From the NCBI RefSeq assembly GCF_014269035.2, contig NZ_JABWRP020000005.1, positions 124,001 through 188,000 on the forward strand: a stretch of 64,000 nucleotides of DNA, in the 5' to 3' direction. Shown in pieces: positions 1-7,890 of the stretch. Positions within the stretch are counted from its first letter, which is position 1; each line of letters begins with the position of its first letter. A program made the translations under genes and the position numbers. Source of the stretch: Pseudomonas vlassakiae (GTDB taxonomy: Bacteria; Pseudomonadota; Gammaproteobacteria; Pseudomonadales; Pseudomonadaceae). Under the pieces are notes generated by a model, which had not been told where the DNA came from, ran no database searches, and saw only the letters and a list, made by a program, of their open reading frames with translations.

Positions 1-53
1 TGCGCGAGATCCTCGAGAAGAACGGACTTTCCAGCGAGTCGCTGTTCCAGTAA
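1..53 (+). CDS. rpoS: RNA polymerase sigma factor RpoS, C-terminal end only
   Basis: This is the last 16 codons of a gene entering from the left, ending in TAA at 51-53. The readable tail is REILEKNGLSSESLFQ, which I recognise as the Pseudomonas RpoS C-terminus. RpoS is the stationary-phase and stress sigma factor. The next genes (rsmZ, fdxA, mutS) are the usual Pseudomonas neighbours of rpoS and support the call. Nothing can be said of the rest of the protein from this window. Confidence 0.9.
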   Translation, partial: REILEKNGLSSESLFQ

Positions 54-76
54 GCCAGGCTTTACGCTGTCTGAAG

Positions 77-102
77 CGCCCCGATGACCTCGGGGCGTTT
101 TT
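77..102 (+). terminator. rpoS intrinsic terminator
   Basis: An 8-bp perfect stem (CGCCCCGA/TCGGGGCG) with a 5-nt loop is followed by TTTTT, 24 bp after the rpoS stop codon. Confidence 0.9.
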
Positions 103-178
103 GTTTGTGCTATCTGGGTGAGGCGGGTAGCAATCCGGGGCTGAGCATTGTGTACGGCGCTACCCCTCATGCATGGCG

Positions 179-196
179 TGTAAGCTTTTGCTTACT
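179..196 (+). promoter_or_regulatory. GacA upstream activating sequence for rsmZ
   Basis: TGTAAG-N6-CTTACT matches the Gac consensus TGTAAG-N6-CTTACA in all but the last base. It lies about 180 bp upstream of the predicted rsmZ start, the long distance known for rsmZ promoters in fluorescent pseudomonads. Phosphorylated GacA is expected to bind here. Confidence 0.85.
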
Positions 197-334
197 CTTT
201 TTGTAAGCCATCGGTGTAACTACCAGTAAATCAACGTCGCTTTCAGGTCTGGTTTTTTCCTAACCAACTGAAATATAGATATTTTTTGGCTGTGTGGAAA
301 TGTGTCCCCAGTAACATCCCGACAGATCTCGCAG

Positions 335-362
335 TTGCCTGCCTCAAGGAACTCGCTAGTAT
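335..362 (+). promoter_or_regulatory. rsmZ core promoter
   Basis: A -35-like TTGCCT (335-340), a 16-bp spacer and a -10-like TAGTAT (357-362) place the transcription start near 369-370, at the base of the first rsmZ hairpin. Position and spacing are seen in the sequence; activity is inferred. Confidence 0.6.
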
Positions 363-369
363 TCGAACT

Positions 370-502
370 GTGCACACGGACATGCACAGGCTTTCAGGGA
401 GAAGGCCAAGGACATCGCAAGAAGCGATTTCATCAGGATGATGTTTGGGACAAGCAGGGACTACGGAAAAAATGTGGGCGGGTCAAACCGCCCCTTTTTT
501 TT
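370..502 (+). ncRNA. rsmZ: RsmZ regulatory small RNA (sequesters RsmA/CsrA)
   Basis: This is a non-coding RNA of about 130 nt between rpoS and fdxA, the standard rsmZ position. It titrates RsmA-family translational repressors downstream of GacS/GacA. Visible structure in order: a hairpin at 370-387 presenting ACGGACA, a hairpin at 389-407 presenting CAGGGAG, an unpaired AAGGA at 408-412, a hairpin at 414-428 with loop AAGAA, a hairpin at 431-443 with loop AGGAT, unpaired GGGAC, AGGGAC and CGGAA, then a terminator at 476-502 (GGGCGG/CCGCCC plus eight T). The segment near 408-443 closely resembles the known P. fluorescens RsmZ sequence. The third hairpin has AAGAA where an AGGAA site is expected. 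Short ORFs reading through this stretch are spurious. Confidence 0.9.
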
Positions 503-510
503 GCCCGCAG

Positions 511-543
511 AAAATGAAAAAAGGCCCGTTGCGGGCCTTTTTC
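511..543 (-). terminator. fdxA terminator (roughly symmetric)
   Basis: An 8-bp stem (AAGGCCCG/CGGGCCTT, 521-539) is flanked by an A-rich tract on the left, which is a T tract on the minus strand, and by T on the right. It sits just past the fdxA stop codon. Confidence 0.8.
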
Positions 544-555
544 GTGTCCGGGCGC

Positions 556-879
556 TTAGCGCTCCAGATCGGCAATCTTGCCAGGCTTGCCATCCCATTC
601 TTCTGCGTCGGGCAGGGCGTCCTTACGCTCGGTGATGTTTGGCCAGATTTCTGCCAGCTCGGCGTTGAGCTCGATGAAGTTTTCCATGCCTGCGGGGATC
701 TCGTCTTCAGAGAAGATCGCCTGGGCCGGGCATTCAGGCTCGCACAGTGCACAGTCGATGCACTCGTCCGGGTGAATCACCAGGAAGTTCGGGCCTTCGT
801 AGAAGCAGTCCACCGGACAGACTTCCACGCAGTCGGTGTATTTGCATTTGATGCAGTTGTCGGTGACGACGAAGGTCAT
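556..879 (-). CDS. fdxA: Seven-iron ferredoxin FdxA
   Basis: This 107-residue cytoplasmic electron carrier belongs to the 3Fe-4S/4Fe-4S bacterial ferredoxin family. The N-terminal half holds the cluster ligands: a first Cys group beginning around CIKCKYTDC and ending in the CPVDCF segment, then [12 protein letters not shown] for the second cluster. The C-terminal tail is acidic, as in FdxA orthologues. The start ATG at 879 has a GAGGAG ribosome site about 12 nt upstream. It lies between rsmZ and mutS, as in other pseudomonads, and has its own terminator. The physiological partner is not evident from the sequence. Confidence 0.95.
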   Translation of the reverse strand: MTFVVTDNCIKCKYTDCVEVCPVDCFYEGPNFLVIHPDECIDCALCEPECPAQAIFSEDEIPAGMENFIELNAELAEIWPNITERKDALPDAEEWDGKPGKIADLER

Positions 880-1019
880 TTCTAGTTCTCTCCTCAGGCG
901 ACGGCGGCGGCCCTTCCTCTCAGGGCCGCGCGGTTTACGGGCATGTGGCTGCAGGCCAGGCTAATAGCCTGCAGCACCAGCAAACCGCGGCGGATTCTAC
1001 CAGCTTGTAGTGGGCGCCG

Positions 1020-3593
1020 TTATAACAGGTTCTTTAGTTGATATAGCGTTTCGATAGCTTGACGCGGGGTCATGTCGTCCAGGTCCAGCTTGCCCAGCTT
1101 CTCGATGGCCGGGTGTGGCAGGCTGGCGAACAGGTCGCTCTGGTGTGGGACTTGCGGCTCGTCCTTGGCCTTTTTGCTCAGCGGGGCTTCATGGGGCAGG
1201 CTGGTGGTTTCCAGCCGGCCCAAATGCTCGCGTGCGCGCAGGATCACTGGCGCCGGCACGCCCGCCAGCTGCGCCACGGCCAGGCCGTAGCTCTGACTGG
1301 CCGGGCCAGGCAGCACGTGGTGCAGGAAGACGATACGCTCGTTGTGCTCGGTGGCATTCAGGTGCACGTTGGCCACCAGCGGTTCACTCTCCGGCAGCAC
1401 GGTCAGCTCGAAGTAGTGGGTGGCGAACAGGGTGTAGGCACGCAGCTCGGCCAGGCGCTCGGCTGCAGCCCAGGCCAGTGACAGGCCGTCGAAAGTGCTG
1501 GTGCCGCGGCCGACTTCGTCCATCAGCACCAGGCTGCGGTCGGTGGCGTTGTGCAGGATGTTGGCGGTTTCGCTCATCTCGACCATGAACGTCGAACGCC
1601 CACCGGCCAGGTCGTCGCTGGAGCCGATACGGGTGAAAATGCGATCGACCAGTGACAGCTCGCAGCGGGCGGCCGGAACGAAACTGCCGATGTGCGCCAT
1701 CAGCACGATCAGGGCCGTCTGGCGCATATAGGTGGACTTACCACCCATGTTCGGGCCGGTGATGATCAACATGCGCGTGCTGTTGTCCAGGCTCAGGTCG
1801 TTGGCCACGAACGGCGTGGTCAGCACCTGCTCGACCACCGGGTGGCGGCCTTGCTCGATGCGCAGGCACGGCTCGTCGGTGAAGCGCGGGCAGTTCAGGT
1901 CGAGGTTCAGCGCACGTTCGGCAAGGTTGCTCAGTACGTCGACCTCGGCCAGCGCGGCGGCGCTGTCCTGCAGTGGAGCCAGGTGGCTGATCAGGGTTTC
2001 CAGCAGCGCGTCGTAGAGCATCTTTTCGCGCGCCAGGGCACGGCTCTTGGCCGATAGCGCCTTGTCCTCGAAGGCCTTGAGTTCGGGTGTGATGAAACGC
2101 TCGGCGCCTTTGAGGGTCTGGCGGCGGATGTAGTCGCCCGGTGCCTGCTCGGCCTGCTTGGTCGGCAGCTCGATGAAGTAGCCGTGCACACGGTTGTAGC
2201 CGACCTTGAGGTTGGCAAGGCCGGTGCGGGCCTTCTCGCGGGTTTCCAGGTCGATGAGGAACTGCCCGGCGTTCTCGCTGATCGCCAGCAGCTCGTCCAG
2301 CTCGCTGTCGTAGCCGGCCTTGAGCACGCCGCCATCACGGATGACCGCTGGCGGGTTGTCGATGATGGCACGCTCCAGCAGGCTGGCCAGCTCCGGGTAG
2401 GTGCCGGTGATGGCGGCCAGGCGTGCCAGGTGCGGTGCTTCCAGCTCGCTCATGGCGTTCTGCAGCTCGGGCAAGGCACCGAGAGCATCGCGCAGGCGCG
2501 CCAGGTCTCGCGGTCGGGCATTGCGCAGGCCGATACGGGCGAGGATGCGCTCGATATCGCCGATTTCCTTGAGCTGCGGCTGCAGCTTTTCGAAGCGGTA
2601 GCCGTCGAGCAGGCAGCGGATCGAGTCCTGGCGTGCCTGCAGCACTTTGAGGTCGCGCAGCGGGCGGTTCAGCCAGCGCGTCAAGAGCCGGCTGGCCATG
2701 GCGGTCTGGCAGCGGTCGATCACCGATTGCAGGGTGTTGTCGCGGCCACCGGCCAGGTTGATGTCCAGCTCCAGGTTGCGGCGGCTGGCGCCGTCGAGGA
2801 TCACCGTGTCGTCCAGGCGCTCGTGGCGCAGGCTGCGCAGGTGCGGCAGGGCCGTGCGCTGGGTTTCCTTGGCGTAGGTCAACAGGCAACCGGCGGCACC
2901 GATGGCCAGGGTCAGTTTGTCACAGCCAAAGCCCTTGAGATCCTTGGTCGCGAACTGCTGGCACAAGGCTTTGCGCGCCGAATCGCGGTCGAAGTCCCAC
3001 GGCGCGCGGCGACGGGCGCCCGGGCGTTTCTCGGCGGGCAGGTCGCGTGGCCAGTCGTCGGGGATCAGCAGCTCTACCGGGTTCAGGCGCTCGAGCTCGG
3101 CCAGCAGGTTTTCCCAACCTTTGATCTCCTGGACGCTGAAGTTGCCGCTGGTGATGTCCAGTACCGCCAGGCCGAACAGGCGTTCGTCGCCGAGCAGGGC
3201 GGCAATCAGGTTGTCGCGGCGCTCGTCGAGCAGGGCCTCGTCACTGACCGTGCCGGGGGTGATGATGCGCACCACCTGGCGTTCCACCGGGCCCTTGCTG
3301 GTGGCCGGGTCGCCGATCTGCTCGCAGATCACCACCGACTCGCCAAGCTTGACCAGCTTGGCCAGATAGCCCTCCAGCGAATGGAACGGAATCCCGCACA
3401 TGGGGATCGACTGGCCGGCCGACTGACCGCGCGCGGTCAGGGTGATGTCCAGCAGCTTCGCGGCTTTCTTCGCATCTTCGTAGAAGATTTCGTAGAAGTC
3501 GCCCATGCGGTAGAACATCAGCTGGTCCGGGTGCTGGTTTTTCAGCTTCCAGTACTGCTGCATCATCGGTGTGTGTGCGGAAAGATCAGACAT
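1020..3593 (-). CDS. mutS: DNA mismatch repair protein MutS
   Basis: An 857-residue mismatch-recognition ATPase. I chose the ATG at 3593 ([15 protein letters not shown]), which has a TAAGG site upstream; the longer frame to 3641 adds an unconserved 16 residues. The mismatch-wedge Phe-x-Glu is present as FYE at residues 33-35. The Walker A loop GPNMGGKST lies about 240 residues before the C-terminus, followed by the [14 protein letters not shown]alker B/signature segment and an ATHYFEL switch. Length matches the family (E. coli 853). The 5' side of this gene is the known tailocin/prophage insertion locus of Pseudomonas (mutS/cinA). Confidence 0.97.
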   Translation of the reverse strand: MSDLSAHTPMMQQYWKLKNQHPDQLMFYRMGDFYEIFYEDAKKAAKLLDITLTARGQSAGQSIPMCGIPFHSLEGYLAKLVKLGESVVICEQIGDPATSKGPVERQVVRIITPGTVSDEALLDERRDNLIAALLGDERLFGLAVLDITSGNFSVQEIKGWENLLAELERLNPVELLIPDDWPRDLPAEKRPGARRRAPWDFDRDSARKALCQQFATKDLKGFGCDKLTLAIGAAGCLLTYAKETQRTALPHLRSLRHERLDDTVILDGASRRNLELDINLAGGRDNTLQSVIDRCQTAMASRLLTRWLNRPLRDLKVLQARQDSIRCLLDGYRFEKLQPQLKEIGDIERILARIGLRNARPRDLARLRDALGALPELQNAMSELEAPHLARLAAITGTYPELASLLERAIIDNPPAVIRDGGVLKAGYDSELDELLAISENAGQFLIDLETREKARTGLANLKVGYNRVHGYFIELPTKQAEQAPGDYIRRQTLKGAERFITPELKAFEDKALSAKSRALAREKMLYDALLETLISHLAPLQDSAAALAEVDVLSNLAERALNLDLNCPRFTDEPCLRIEQGRHPVVEQVLTTPFVANDLSLDNSTRMLIITGPNMGGKSTYMRQTALIVLMAHIGSFVPAARCELSLVDRIFTRIGSSDDLAGGRSTFMVEMSETANILHNATDRSLVLMDEVGRGTSTFDGLSLAWAAAERLAELRAYTLFATHYFELTVLPESEPLVANVHLNATEHNERIVFLHHVLPGPASQSYGLAVAQLAGVPAPVILRAREHLGRLETTSLPHEAPLSKKAKDEPQVPHQSDLFASLPHPAIEKLGKLDLDDMTPRQAIETLYQLKNLL

Positions 3594-3756
3594 TCGGGGC
3601 CTTACAGCGGGTGATCTGGTTGGCGATTGTGAAACCGGCAATGGTACAGGCTTTTTTGCCGAGTTGCAGGCGAGGCGCGCGGCAAGCAGTGTGGTTAAGC
3701 GCCGCGCACTTCTCTACAATGCCCCCCCTTTGCAGCGCGATCCCCCGAATTTCACG

Positions 3757-4824
3757 ATGAATGTTTCCAGCACGGTCTCTTTTGCCAAACAGCAGCTGAT
3801 CTACCTACTTTATGGTGAGCGGCGGATCTACCAGCTGGAGGCGAAACTGAGCATCCTCACCGCGCTGGCGCGCAGCAAGCCTGGGGAACTGCCGACCATT
3901 CGCGTGCTGACCGACCAGCCGCAGGCCTTCGATGGCTGGCCCGTGGAAGTGATCGCTCTTGAGGCGGAACAGCTCCAGGCCTGGAGCGGCGACGGTGGCT
4001 ATATTCACCGCCGCAAGGCATGCGCAATCGCCCATGCTGCGCCGTGGGCAGACAAGACCATCTTCATCGATACCGATACCGTGTTCCTGCAGTCACCGCT
4101 GCAGTTGTTCCAGCAGGTTGATGCGCGCCAGTTCCTGGTGGATGAAATCGAGATGAGCTGGGTAGAGGCTTTACGCGCCAACTACTACGCAAGTTTCACC
4201 CAGGCGCTGACCGACTGCGGGGACGCGCCGGCAAGCGACTTGCGGCTTTGTAACAGCGGAGTACTGGGCTTTTCCCTGGAAAACGCCGGTATCGCCGAGC
4301 GTGCCGTGCATCGCATAGACGCCTGGACGCCTTATGCTGCTACCCTGCATACCATCGAGCAGATCGCCTTTTCATTCGAGCTGCATGGCAAGCAGATCAA
4401 CCAGGCGCGGGGCGTCATCAGCCACTACTTCGCGATGAAGCCGTTTATTCATGCCGTTCTGGAGGTCTTCTTCGCGCGCCATGGTGATCGCTTCGATGCG
4501 CGCATGCTCGAGCTGGCGTTGCAGGTGCCGGTGCAAAGGCCAGAACCCTCCTGGTTCGATCGCCTTACCGCCAAGTGGAGCCTCAAGCGGCTGCCGCCAG
4601 AAATGCGTGGCATCGGACGCAAGCTGCTGTATGGCAGTTTCATCGGCAACGACGAGTATCAACAGGCATGCAAGGTGATCTGGTGGCGCTCGGCGCTCGA
4701 GGACATGCGCCGGCAGGGTGGTTGCGACTGGTCGAACGGTTGGCCCCGGGGCTTGCCGCGTCTGCCAGAGGCCGACGAACAAGTGGTCATGGCAATGGCT
4801 CGTGAAAGCCTCGAGGTGTGCTGA
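3757..4824 (+). CDS. GT-A-like glycosyltransferase family protein
   Basis: A 355-residue protein read from the ATG at 3757 (MNVSSTVSFAKQQL); the in-frame extension upstream lacks a ribosome site and looks non-coding. The segment TIFIDTDTVFLQ around residue 100 is a typical hydrophobic-DxD motif of nucleotide-sugar-dependent GT-A enzymes, where the acidic pair binds metal and the sugar nucleotide. No signal peptide or membrane span is visible, so it is probably cytoplasmic or peripheral. Substrate and acceptor cannot be told. It lies between mutS and the tailocin repressor, which starts only about 45 bp past its stop. A role in surface glycan synthesis is inference only. Confidence 0.65.
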   Translation: MNVSSTVSFAKQQLIYLLYGERRIYQLEAKLSILTALARSKPGELPTIRVLTDQPQAFDGWPVEVIALEAEQLQAWSGDGGYIHRRKACAIAHAAPWADKTIFIDTDTVFLQSPLQLFQQVDARQFLVDEIEMSWVEALRANYYASFTQALTDCGDAPASDLRLCNSGVLGFSLENAGIAERAVHRIDAWTPYAATLHTIEQIAFSFELHGKQINQARGVISHYFAMKPFIHAVLEVFFARHGDRFDARMLELALQVPVQRPEPSWFDRLTAKWSLKRLPPEMRGIGRKLLYGSFIGNDEYQQACKVIWWRSALEDMRRQGGCDWSNGWPRGLPRLPEADEQVVMAMARESLEVC

Positions 4825-4828
4825 ACGC

Positions 4829-4873
4829 TGCATTGCATTCGCTGCCTTATGCCTGCATTATGCACGCTATGCA
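4829..4873 (+). promoter_or_regulatory. Repressor promoter with TGCAT operator half-sites
   Basis: TTGCAT (4833-4838), a 17-bp spacer and CATTAT (4856-4861) form a promoter-like pair. Overlapping the -10 is the 11-bp palindrome TGCATTATGCA (4854-4864), with further TGCAT/ATGCA copies at 4829, 4834 and 4869. The same motif is clustered at the divergent end of the repressor gene, so autoregulation is likely. The predicted transcription start falls at or beside the ATG at 4869. Confidence 0.55.
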
Positions 4874-5606
4874 AAAACGCAACGTAGCCTCCGTACTCAG
4901 AGAACTGCTCGACCGCCACGGCCTGTCCCCGACGGAGCTGTACCGGCGCACGGGTGTCCCTCAATCCACCTTGTCGCGGATTCTCGGCGGCAAGATCGTC
5001 GACCCTTCCGACAAGCACGTGTCGAAGATCGCCGAATACTTCGGCGTGAGCACCGAACAGTTGCGCGGGCGTGCCGAGCTTGGCGAGTCGCGCGAAGCCG
5101 CGCTGCCGGCCCATGGCCACGCGGACCTCAGCGACATCAGCCTGTGGGACGATGAAACCCCCGTCGAGGATGACGAGGTGTCGGTACCTTTCCTTCGTGA
5201 GGTCGAATTGGCAGCAGGATCAGGAAGATTCGTCATCGAAGAGAGCGAGCGTGCGCGGCTACGTTTCGGCAAGCGCAGCCTGCGTCACAATGGCGTGCAG
5301 TTCGACCAGGCCAAGTGTGTGACCGTGCGTGGCAACAGCATGCTGCCTGTGCTGCGGGACGGTGCGACGGTCGGGGTGAATACCGGCAAATGTTCGATTG
5401 GCGACATCATCGATGGTGACCTCTACGCCATCAACCACAATGGCCAGCTGCGCGTGAAGCAGGTCTACCGCCTGCCTACCGGCATCCGCCTGCGCAGTTT
5501 CAATCGCGATGAGCACCCCGACGAGGATTACAGCTTCCAGCAGATGCAGGACGAGCAGATCAGCCTGCTTGGGCATGTATTCTGGTGGGGCATGTACGCT
5601 CGCTGA
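4869..5606 (+). CDS. prtR: PrtR/CI-like tailocin repressor (XRE HTH plus S24 autopeptidase)
   Basis: A 245-residue LexA/CI-type repressor. Residues about 5-65 form an XRE helix-turn-helix (RTGVPQSTLSRILGG). The C-terminal half is an S24 peptidase: the Ala-Gly cleavage site is A116-G117 within ELAAGSG, the nucleophile Ser is S157 in RGNSML, and the general-base Lys is K197 in LRVKQV. RecA filaments formed on DNA damage should trigger self-cleavage and release the tailocin operon. The start could also be the in-frame ATG at 4860; I prefer 4869, which begins at the helix-rich conserved part (MQKRNVASVL). No ribosome site is visible before either, consistent with a leaderless message. The gene is the left border of the tailocin cluster and is about the length of P. 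aeruginosa PrtR. Confidence 0.9.
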   Translation: MQKRNVASVLRELLDRHGLSPTELYRRTGVPQSTLSRILGGKIVDPSDKHVSKIAEYFGVSTEQLRGRAELGESREAALPAHGHADLSDISLWDDETPVEDDEVSVPFLREVELAAGSGRFVIEESERARLRFGKRSLRHNGVQFDQAKCVTVRGNSMLPVLRDGATVGVNTGKCSIGDIIDGDLYAINHNGQLRVKQVYRLPTGIRLRSFNRDEHPDEDYSFQQMQDEQISLLGHVFWWGMYAR

Positions 5607-5623
5607 CAGCCTCACGGCTAAAC

Positions 5624-5648
5624 AAACCCGCTTCGGCGGGTTTTTTTT
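5624..5648 (+). terminator. Terminator of the repressor gene
   Basis: Stem AAACCCGC/GCGGGTTT with a TTCG tetraloop runs into eight T, 17 bp past the repressor stop codon. Confidence 0.92.
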
Positions 5649-5688
5649 CGCCTGCAGAAAAGCCCTACAAACCATGCCGCGCATGGCT

Positions 5689-5765
5689 TGCATGCATATC
5701 AGCAAAAATAAGTGCATAGAAAAGTGAGGAAATGCATTGACTGCATATGCATTAATGCATAGCCT
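5689..5765 (+). promoter_or_regulatory. Tailocin operon promoter with clustered TGCAT operators
   Basis: An AT-rich island in a GC-rich neighbourhood carries TGCATGCA (5689-5696), GTGCATA (5712-5718), ATGCAT (5732-5737), TGCATATGCA (5742-5751) and TGCATTAATGCA (5748-5759). TTGACT (5737-5742), a 17-bp spacer and TAGCCT (5760-5765) look like a sigma-70 promoter for the rightward tail genes. The palindromes fill the spacer, so bound repressor would block polymerase. The motif also occurs at the repressor's own promoter. Confidence 0.7.
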
Positions 5766-6086
5766 GTGTCTCAAGCCGGACGGAAACCGGTTGTTACACA
5801 GGCAGCGATGGACAGGCCTCAACTGTCCAGAGGGTTGGCAACTGGCCCGGGTGTGCAGCGTAAAGCACCACGAACAGTTATCCGGCGGGCAGGTGGCCGC
5901 GGTCGGAGTCACCAATTTGTAGCGCAACCGCGCGGCGTCACCAGTCGTGGCCGCCGGTTCGACAACGCATTACTGAAAGGCCTGGCGAGCCGGGCCTTTT
6001 GGAATGCCGAGGCTTTTGAAAGAGACAGAGTACCCACAACCCGCCTGCTGGCCCCTGCCAACAGGCATTACACAGGAGACAGGACA
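5766..6086 (+). other. Long untranslated leader of the tailocin operon with terminator-like hairpin
   Basis: About 320 nt separate the operator region from the holin start and contain no convincing gene. The frame open here lacks a ribosome site and merely runs into the holin frame. At 5976-6000 there is a strong hairpin (AAAGGCC...GGCCTTT with an inner GGC/GCC pair) ending in TTTT, which could act as an attenuator. A weaker inverted repeat (CCTGcTGGC/GCCAaCAGG) lies just before the holin ribosome site. Confidence 0.5.
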
Positions 6087-6425
6087 GTGACGAACGAGCA
6101 ACAAGCGTTGCTGGAAATGCCGCTCTGGCTGGTAATCGTCCTGGCATTGCTGGGGGGCCTCAGCGGTGAGATGTGGCGGGCTGACAAGGCCGGAGCCACG
6201 GGCTGGTCGCTGCTGCGACGGCTGGCGCTGCGCTCCGGGGCCTGCATGGTCTGCGGCGTGTCGACGGTGATGCTGCTGTATGCCGGTGGCCTGTCGATCT
6301 GGGCGGCCAGTGCATTTGGCTGCATGACTGCGGTTGGCGGCGCCGATGTCGCCATGCGCCTTTACGAACGCTGGGCGATCCGGCGCCTGGGCTTGCGCGA
6401 CAGTACCCAAGCCGACGAGCGATAA
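6087..6425 (+). CDS. Tailocin holin
   Basis: A 112-residue membrane protein started by GTG at 6087, with CAGGAGA 9 nt upstream. It has hydrophobic segments near residues 10-30 (LWLVIVLALLGGLSG), 50-70 (CMVCGVSTVMLLYAGG) and 72-90, and a charged C-terminus rich in Arg, Asp and Glu, the layout of small phage holins. It is the first gene after the regulatory region, the common place for the holin in Pseudomonas R-tailocins. It should permeabilise the inner membrane so that the GH19 endolysin (17751-18299) reaches the peptidoglycan. Exact holin family is not certain. Confidence 0.75.
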   Translation: MTNEQQALLEMPLWLVIVLALLGGLSGEMWRADKAGATGWSLLRRLALRSGACMVCGVSTVMLLYAGGLSIWAASAFGCMTAVGGADVAMRLYERWAIRRLGLRDSTQADER

Positions 6426-6436
6426 GGAGAATATGC

Positions 6437-6934
6437 ATGAGCGAACTGGCCACTTTGCATGCGGCCGTGACCGCAACCATTCGTGAGGCGATGCCGGAAC
6501 TGGCATCGGTAGATGCCTATACGTTCGTAGGAAATGCCCCTGAGCGCCCCGCGCTGCGCCACGGCATCGTGCAAATGACGGCAGATGCAGCACCGCGCGA
6601 TGGCCGCTCGGTGTTGATTGCCACCTTCGAGGCCGACATCACCGCCGACAGCGCCAACCCGCAAGCGCGCCTGCAGGGCAGCCTGCTCGCCGCACAACTG
6701 ATGGACCTGCTGCGCCAGCAGCATTGGGCACTGGACTTCGTCGAGGCCAGCCGCAACGTGCAGGCGCAGTTCGAGGGCAGCGCCTGGACCGTGCGCTGGG
6801 ACCAGCCGGTGCTGCTCGGCGAGGCCCGCTGGAACTGGCCGGACCAGCCTCCCGGTAGCCTGGTGCTGGGTTTCGCGCCGGAAATCGGCGTGGGTAATGA
6901 AGCGCAGTACATCGCCCCCGAGGAGCTGTCATGA
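6437..6934 (+). CDS. Phage tail protein, gp37/DUF1834-like, possible tail terminator
   Basis: A 165-residue tail-cluster protein between the holin and the spike gene, with AAGGAG upstream of the ATG. The N-terminus (a helical [15 protein letters not shown] segment) resembles the Mu gp37/DUF1834 type of small tail proteins. This family link is a resemblance I see by eye, not a search result. Its stop overlaps the gpV start in ATGA, so the two are translationally coupled. A role in tail completion or termination fits, because no other candidate exists in the cluster. A baseplate role is the alternative. Confidence 0.5.
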   Translation: MSELATLHAAVTATIREAMPELASVDAYTFVGNAPERPALRHGIVQMTADAAPRDGRSVLIATFEADITADSANPQARLQGSLLAAQLMDLLRQQHWALDFVEASRNVQAQFEGSAWTVRWDQPVLLGEARWNWPDQPPGSLVLGFAPEIGVGNEAQYIAPEELS

Positions 6935-7491
6935 GCTATGTCAGCGCCATGCATGACCGCATGCTGGCCTGCCTGGTCATCCCTTGCCGGGTGGTGGCGG
7001 TTGACCTTGCCGCCGCCCGGGTGCGGGTGTCGGACGGCAGCGGCTGGACCAGCGCCTGGCTGCGCTGGCACGCCCAGGCGGCCGGCCAGGCGCGGCACTG
7101 GCGAGCCCCCAGCCTGGGCGAGCAGGGCGTATTGCTCAGCCCTAGCGGCGAGCCGGCCCAGGGCACCTTCCTGGCAGGGCTGTATGGCAATGCCGGCAGT
7201 GCGCCGGACACCCGCGCGCATGTCGAGGTCTGGCGTTTTCCCGATGGCGGTTCGCTCAGCTACGACTGGCAGGCCAGCCACTACGACATCGAGCTACCTG
7301 GCGGCAGCGCGACGATCAAGGTCGGCGCCAGCACCGTGCAGGTCAGCGAAGCGGCGATCAGCCTGCAGGCGGCAGCGATACATCTCACAGGCAATGTCAC
7401 GGTCGACGGCCCACTGCAGGTGAGCGGCGACATCAATGGCGGTGGGCGGATCATCGACACCGCCGGCAACACGGCCAACCACAAACACTGA
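6931..7491 (+). CDS. Baseplate spike protein (gpV-like)
   Basis: A 186-residue membrane-piercing spike of the contractile tail. The N-terminal part (to about residue 90) is an OB-fold-like domain and the remainder is a repetitive beta-rich shaft ([20 protein letters not shown], then [12 protein letters not shown]). The last residues NHKH give an His-x-His motif at residues 184 and 186. In P2 gpV and the R-pyocin spike, such His-x-His motifs from three subunits coordinate an iron ion at the tip. It is coupled to the gene before it by an ATGA overlap and followed by an intra-operon terminator-like hairpin. Confidence 0.88.
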   Translation: MSYVSAMHDRMLACLVIPCRVVAVDLAAARVRVSDGSGWTSAWLRWHAQAAGQARHWRAPSLGEQGVLLSPSGEPAQGTFLAGLYGNAGSAPDTRAHVEVWRFPDGGSLSYDWQASHYDIELPGGSATIKVGASTVQVSEAAISLQAAAIHLTGNVTVDGPLQVSGDINGGGRIIDTAGNTANHKH

Positions 7492-7494
7492 ATC

Positions 7495-7517
7495 AAGCCC
7501 GCGCATGCGGGCTTTTT
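7495..7517 (+). terminator. Intra-operon terminator-like hairpin after the spike gene
   Basis: Stem AAGCCCGC/GCGGGCTT with a 4-nt loop, followed by T, begins four bases after the gpV stop codon and lies inside the tail operon. It may reduce expression of downstream baseplate genes or mark a module joint. Confidence 0.7.
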
Positions 7518-7534
7518 CATAACAGGAGAATGCC

Positions 7535-7567
7535 ATGCATACCCATGAACAGGGCGGTGCACCATGA
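7535..7567 (+). CDS. Ten-residue leader mini-cistron overlapping gpW
   Basis: A very short frame of ten codons (MHTHEQGGAP) has an AGGAG at 7524-7528, six nt before its ATG. Its stop overlaps the gpW start codon as ATGA. The gpW start itself lacks a clear ribosome site, so ribosomes finishing this leader could re-initiate on gpW. This is read directly from the sequence; whether the peptide is made is unknown. Confidence 0.4.
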   Translation: MHTHEQGGAP

Positions 7568-7890
7568 TCGGCATGGACCGCCGCACCGGCCAGCCGCTGG
7601 CCGGCATCGATCATTTGCGCCAGTCCATTGAAGACATCCTGACCACGCCGCTGGGCAGCCGGCGCATGCGCCCTGAATACGGCAGCCAGCTGCGGCGTTT
7701 CGTCGACTTGCCGGTCAACGAGGGCTGGAAGAGTGCCGTGCAGGCCGAAGTGGCTCGCGCACTGGGCCGTTGGGAGCCCCGTTTGCAACTGGATCGGGTC
7801 AAGGTCGTCGCCGTGCTCGATGGCCAGGTCAGCCTGGCCTTGAAGGGTCGCTACCTGGGCGATGAAGCGTTGCTGGAGGTGCGCGTATGA
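7564..7890 (+). CDS. Baseplate protein gpW (gp25-like)
   Basis: A 108-residue baseplate wedge protein of the gpW/gp25 family, recognised by GIDHLRQSIEDILTTPLGSRRMRPEYGS, the conserved family segment in which the EDIL...GxR...P..G pattern stands out. In contractile tails it links the baseplate hub to the sheath. It starts by ATGA overlap with the mini-cistron and ends by ATGA overlap with gpJ, so gpW-gpJ are coupled. Length is typical. Confidence 0.88.
   Translation: MIGMDRRTGQPLAGIDHLRQSIEDILTTPLGSRRMRPEYGSQLRRFVDLPVNEGWKSAVQAEVARALGRWEPRLQLDRVKVVAVLDGQVSLALKGRYLGDEALLEVRV

Noticed and set aside
302..635. Short plus-strand frames over the rpoS-fdxA gap
   Set aside because: They lie on RsmZ hairpins and two terminators and have no ribosome sites.
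2184..3614. 476-codon frame antisense to mutS
   Set aside because: It mirrors mutS codons in high-GC DNA; low-complexity composition and no ribosome site or family resemblance.
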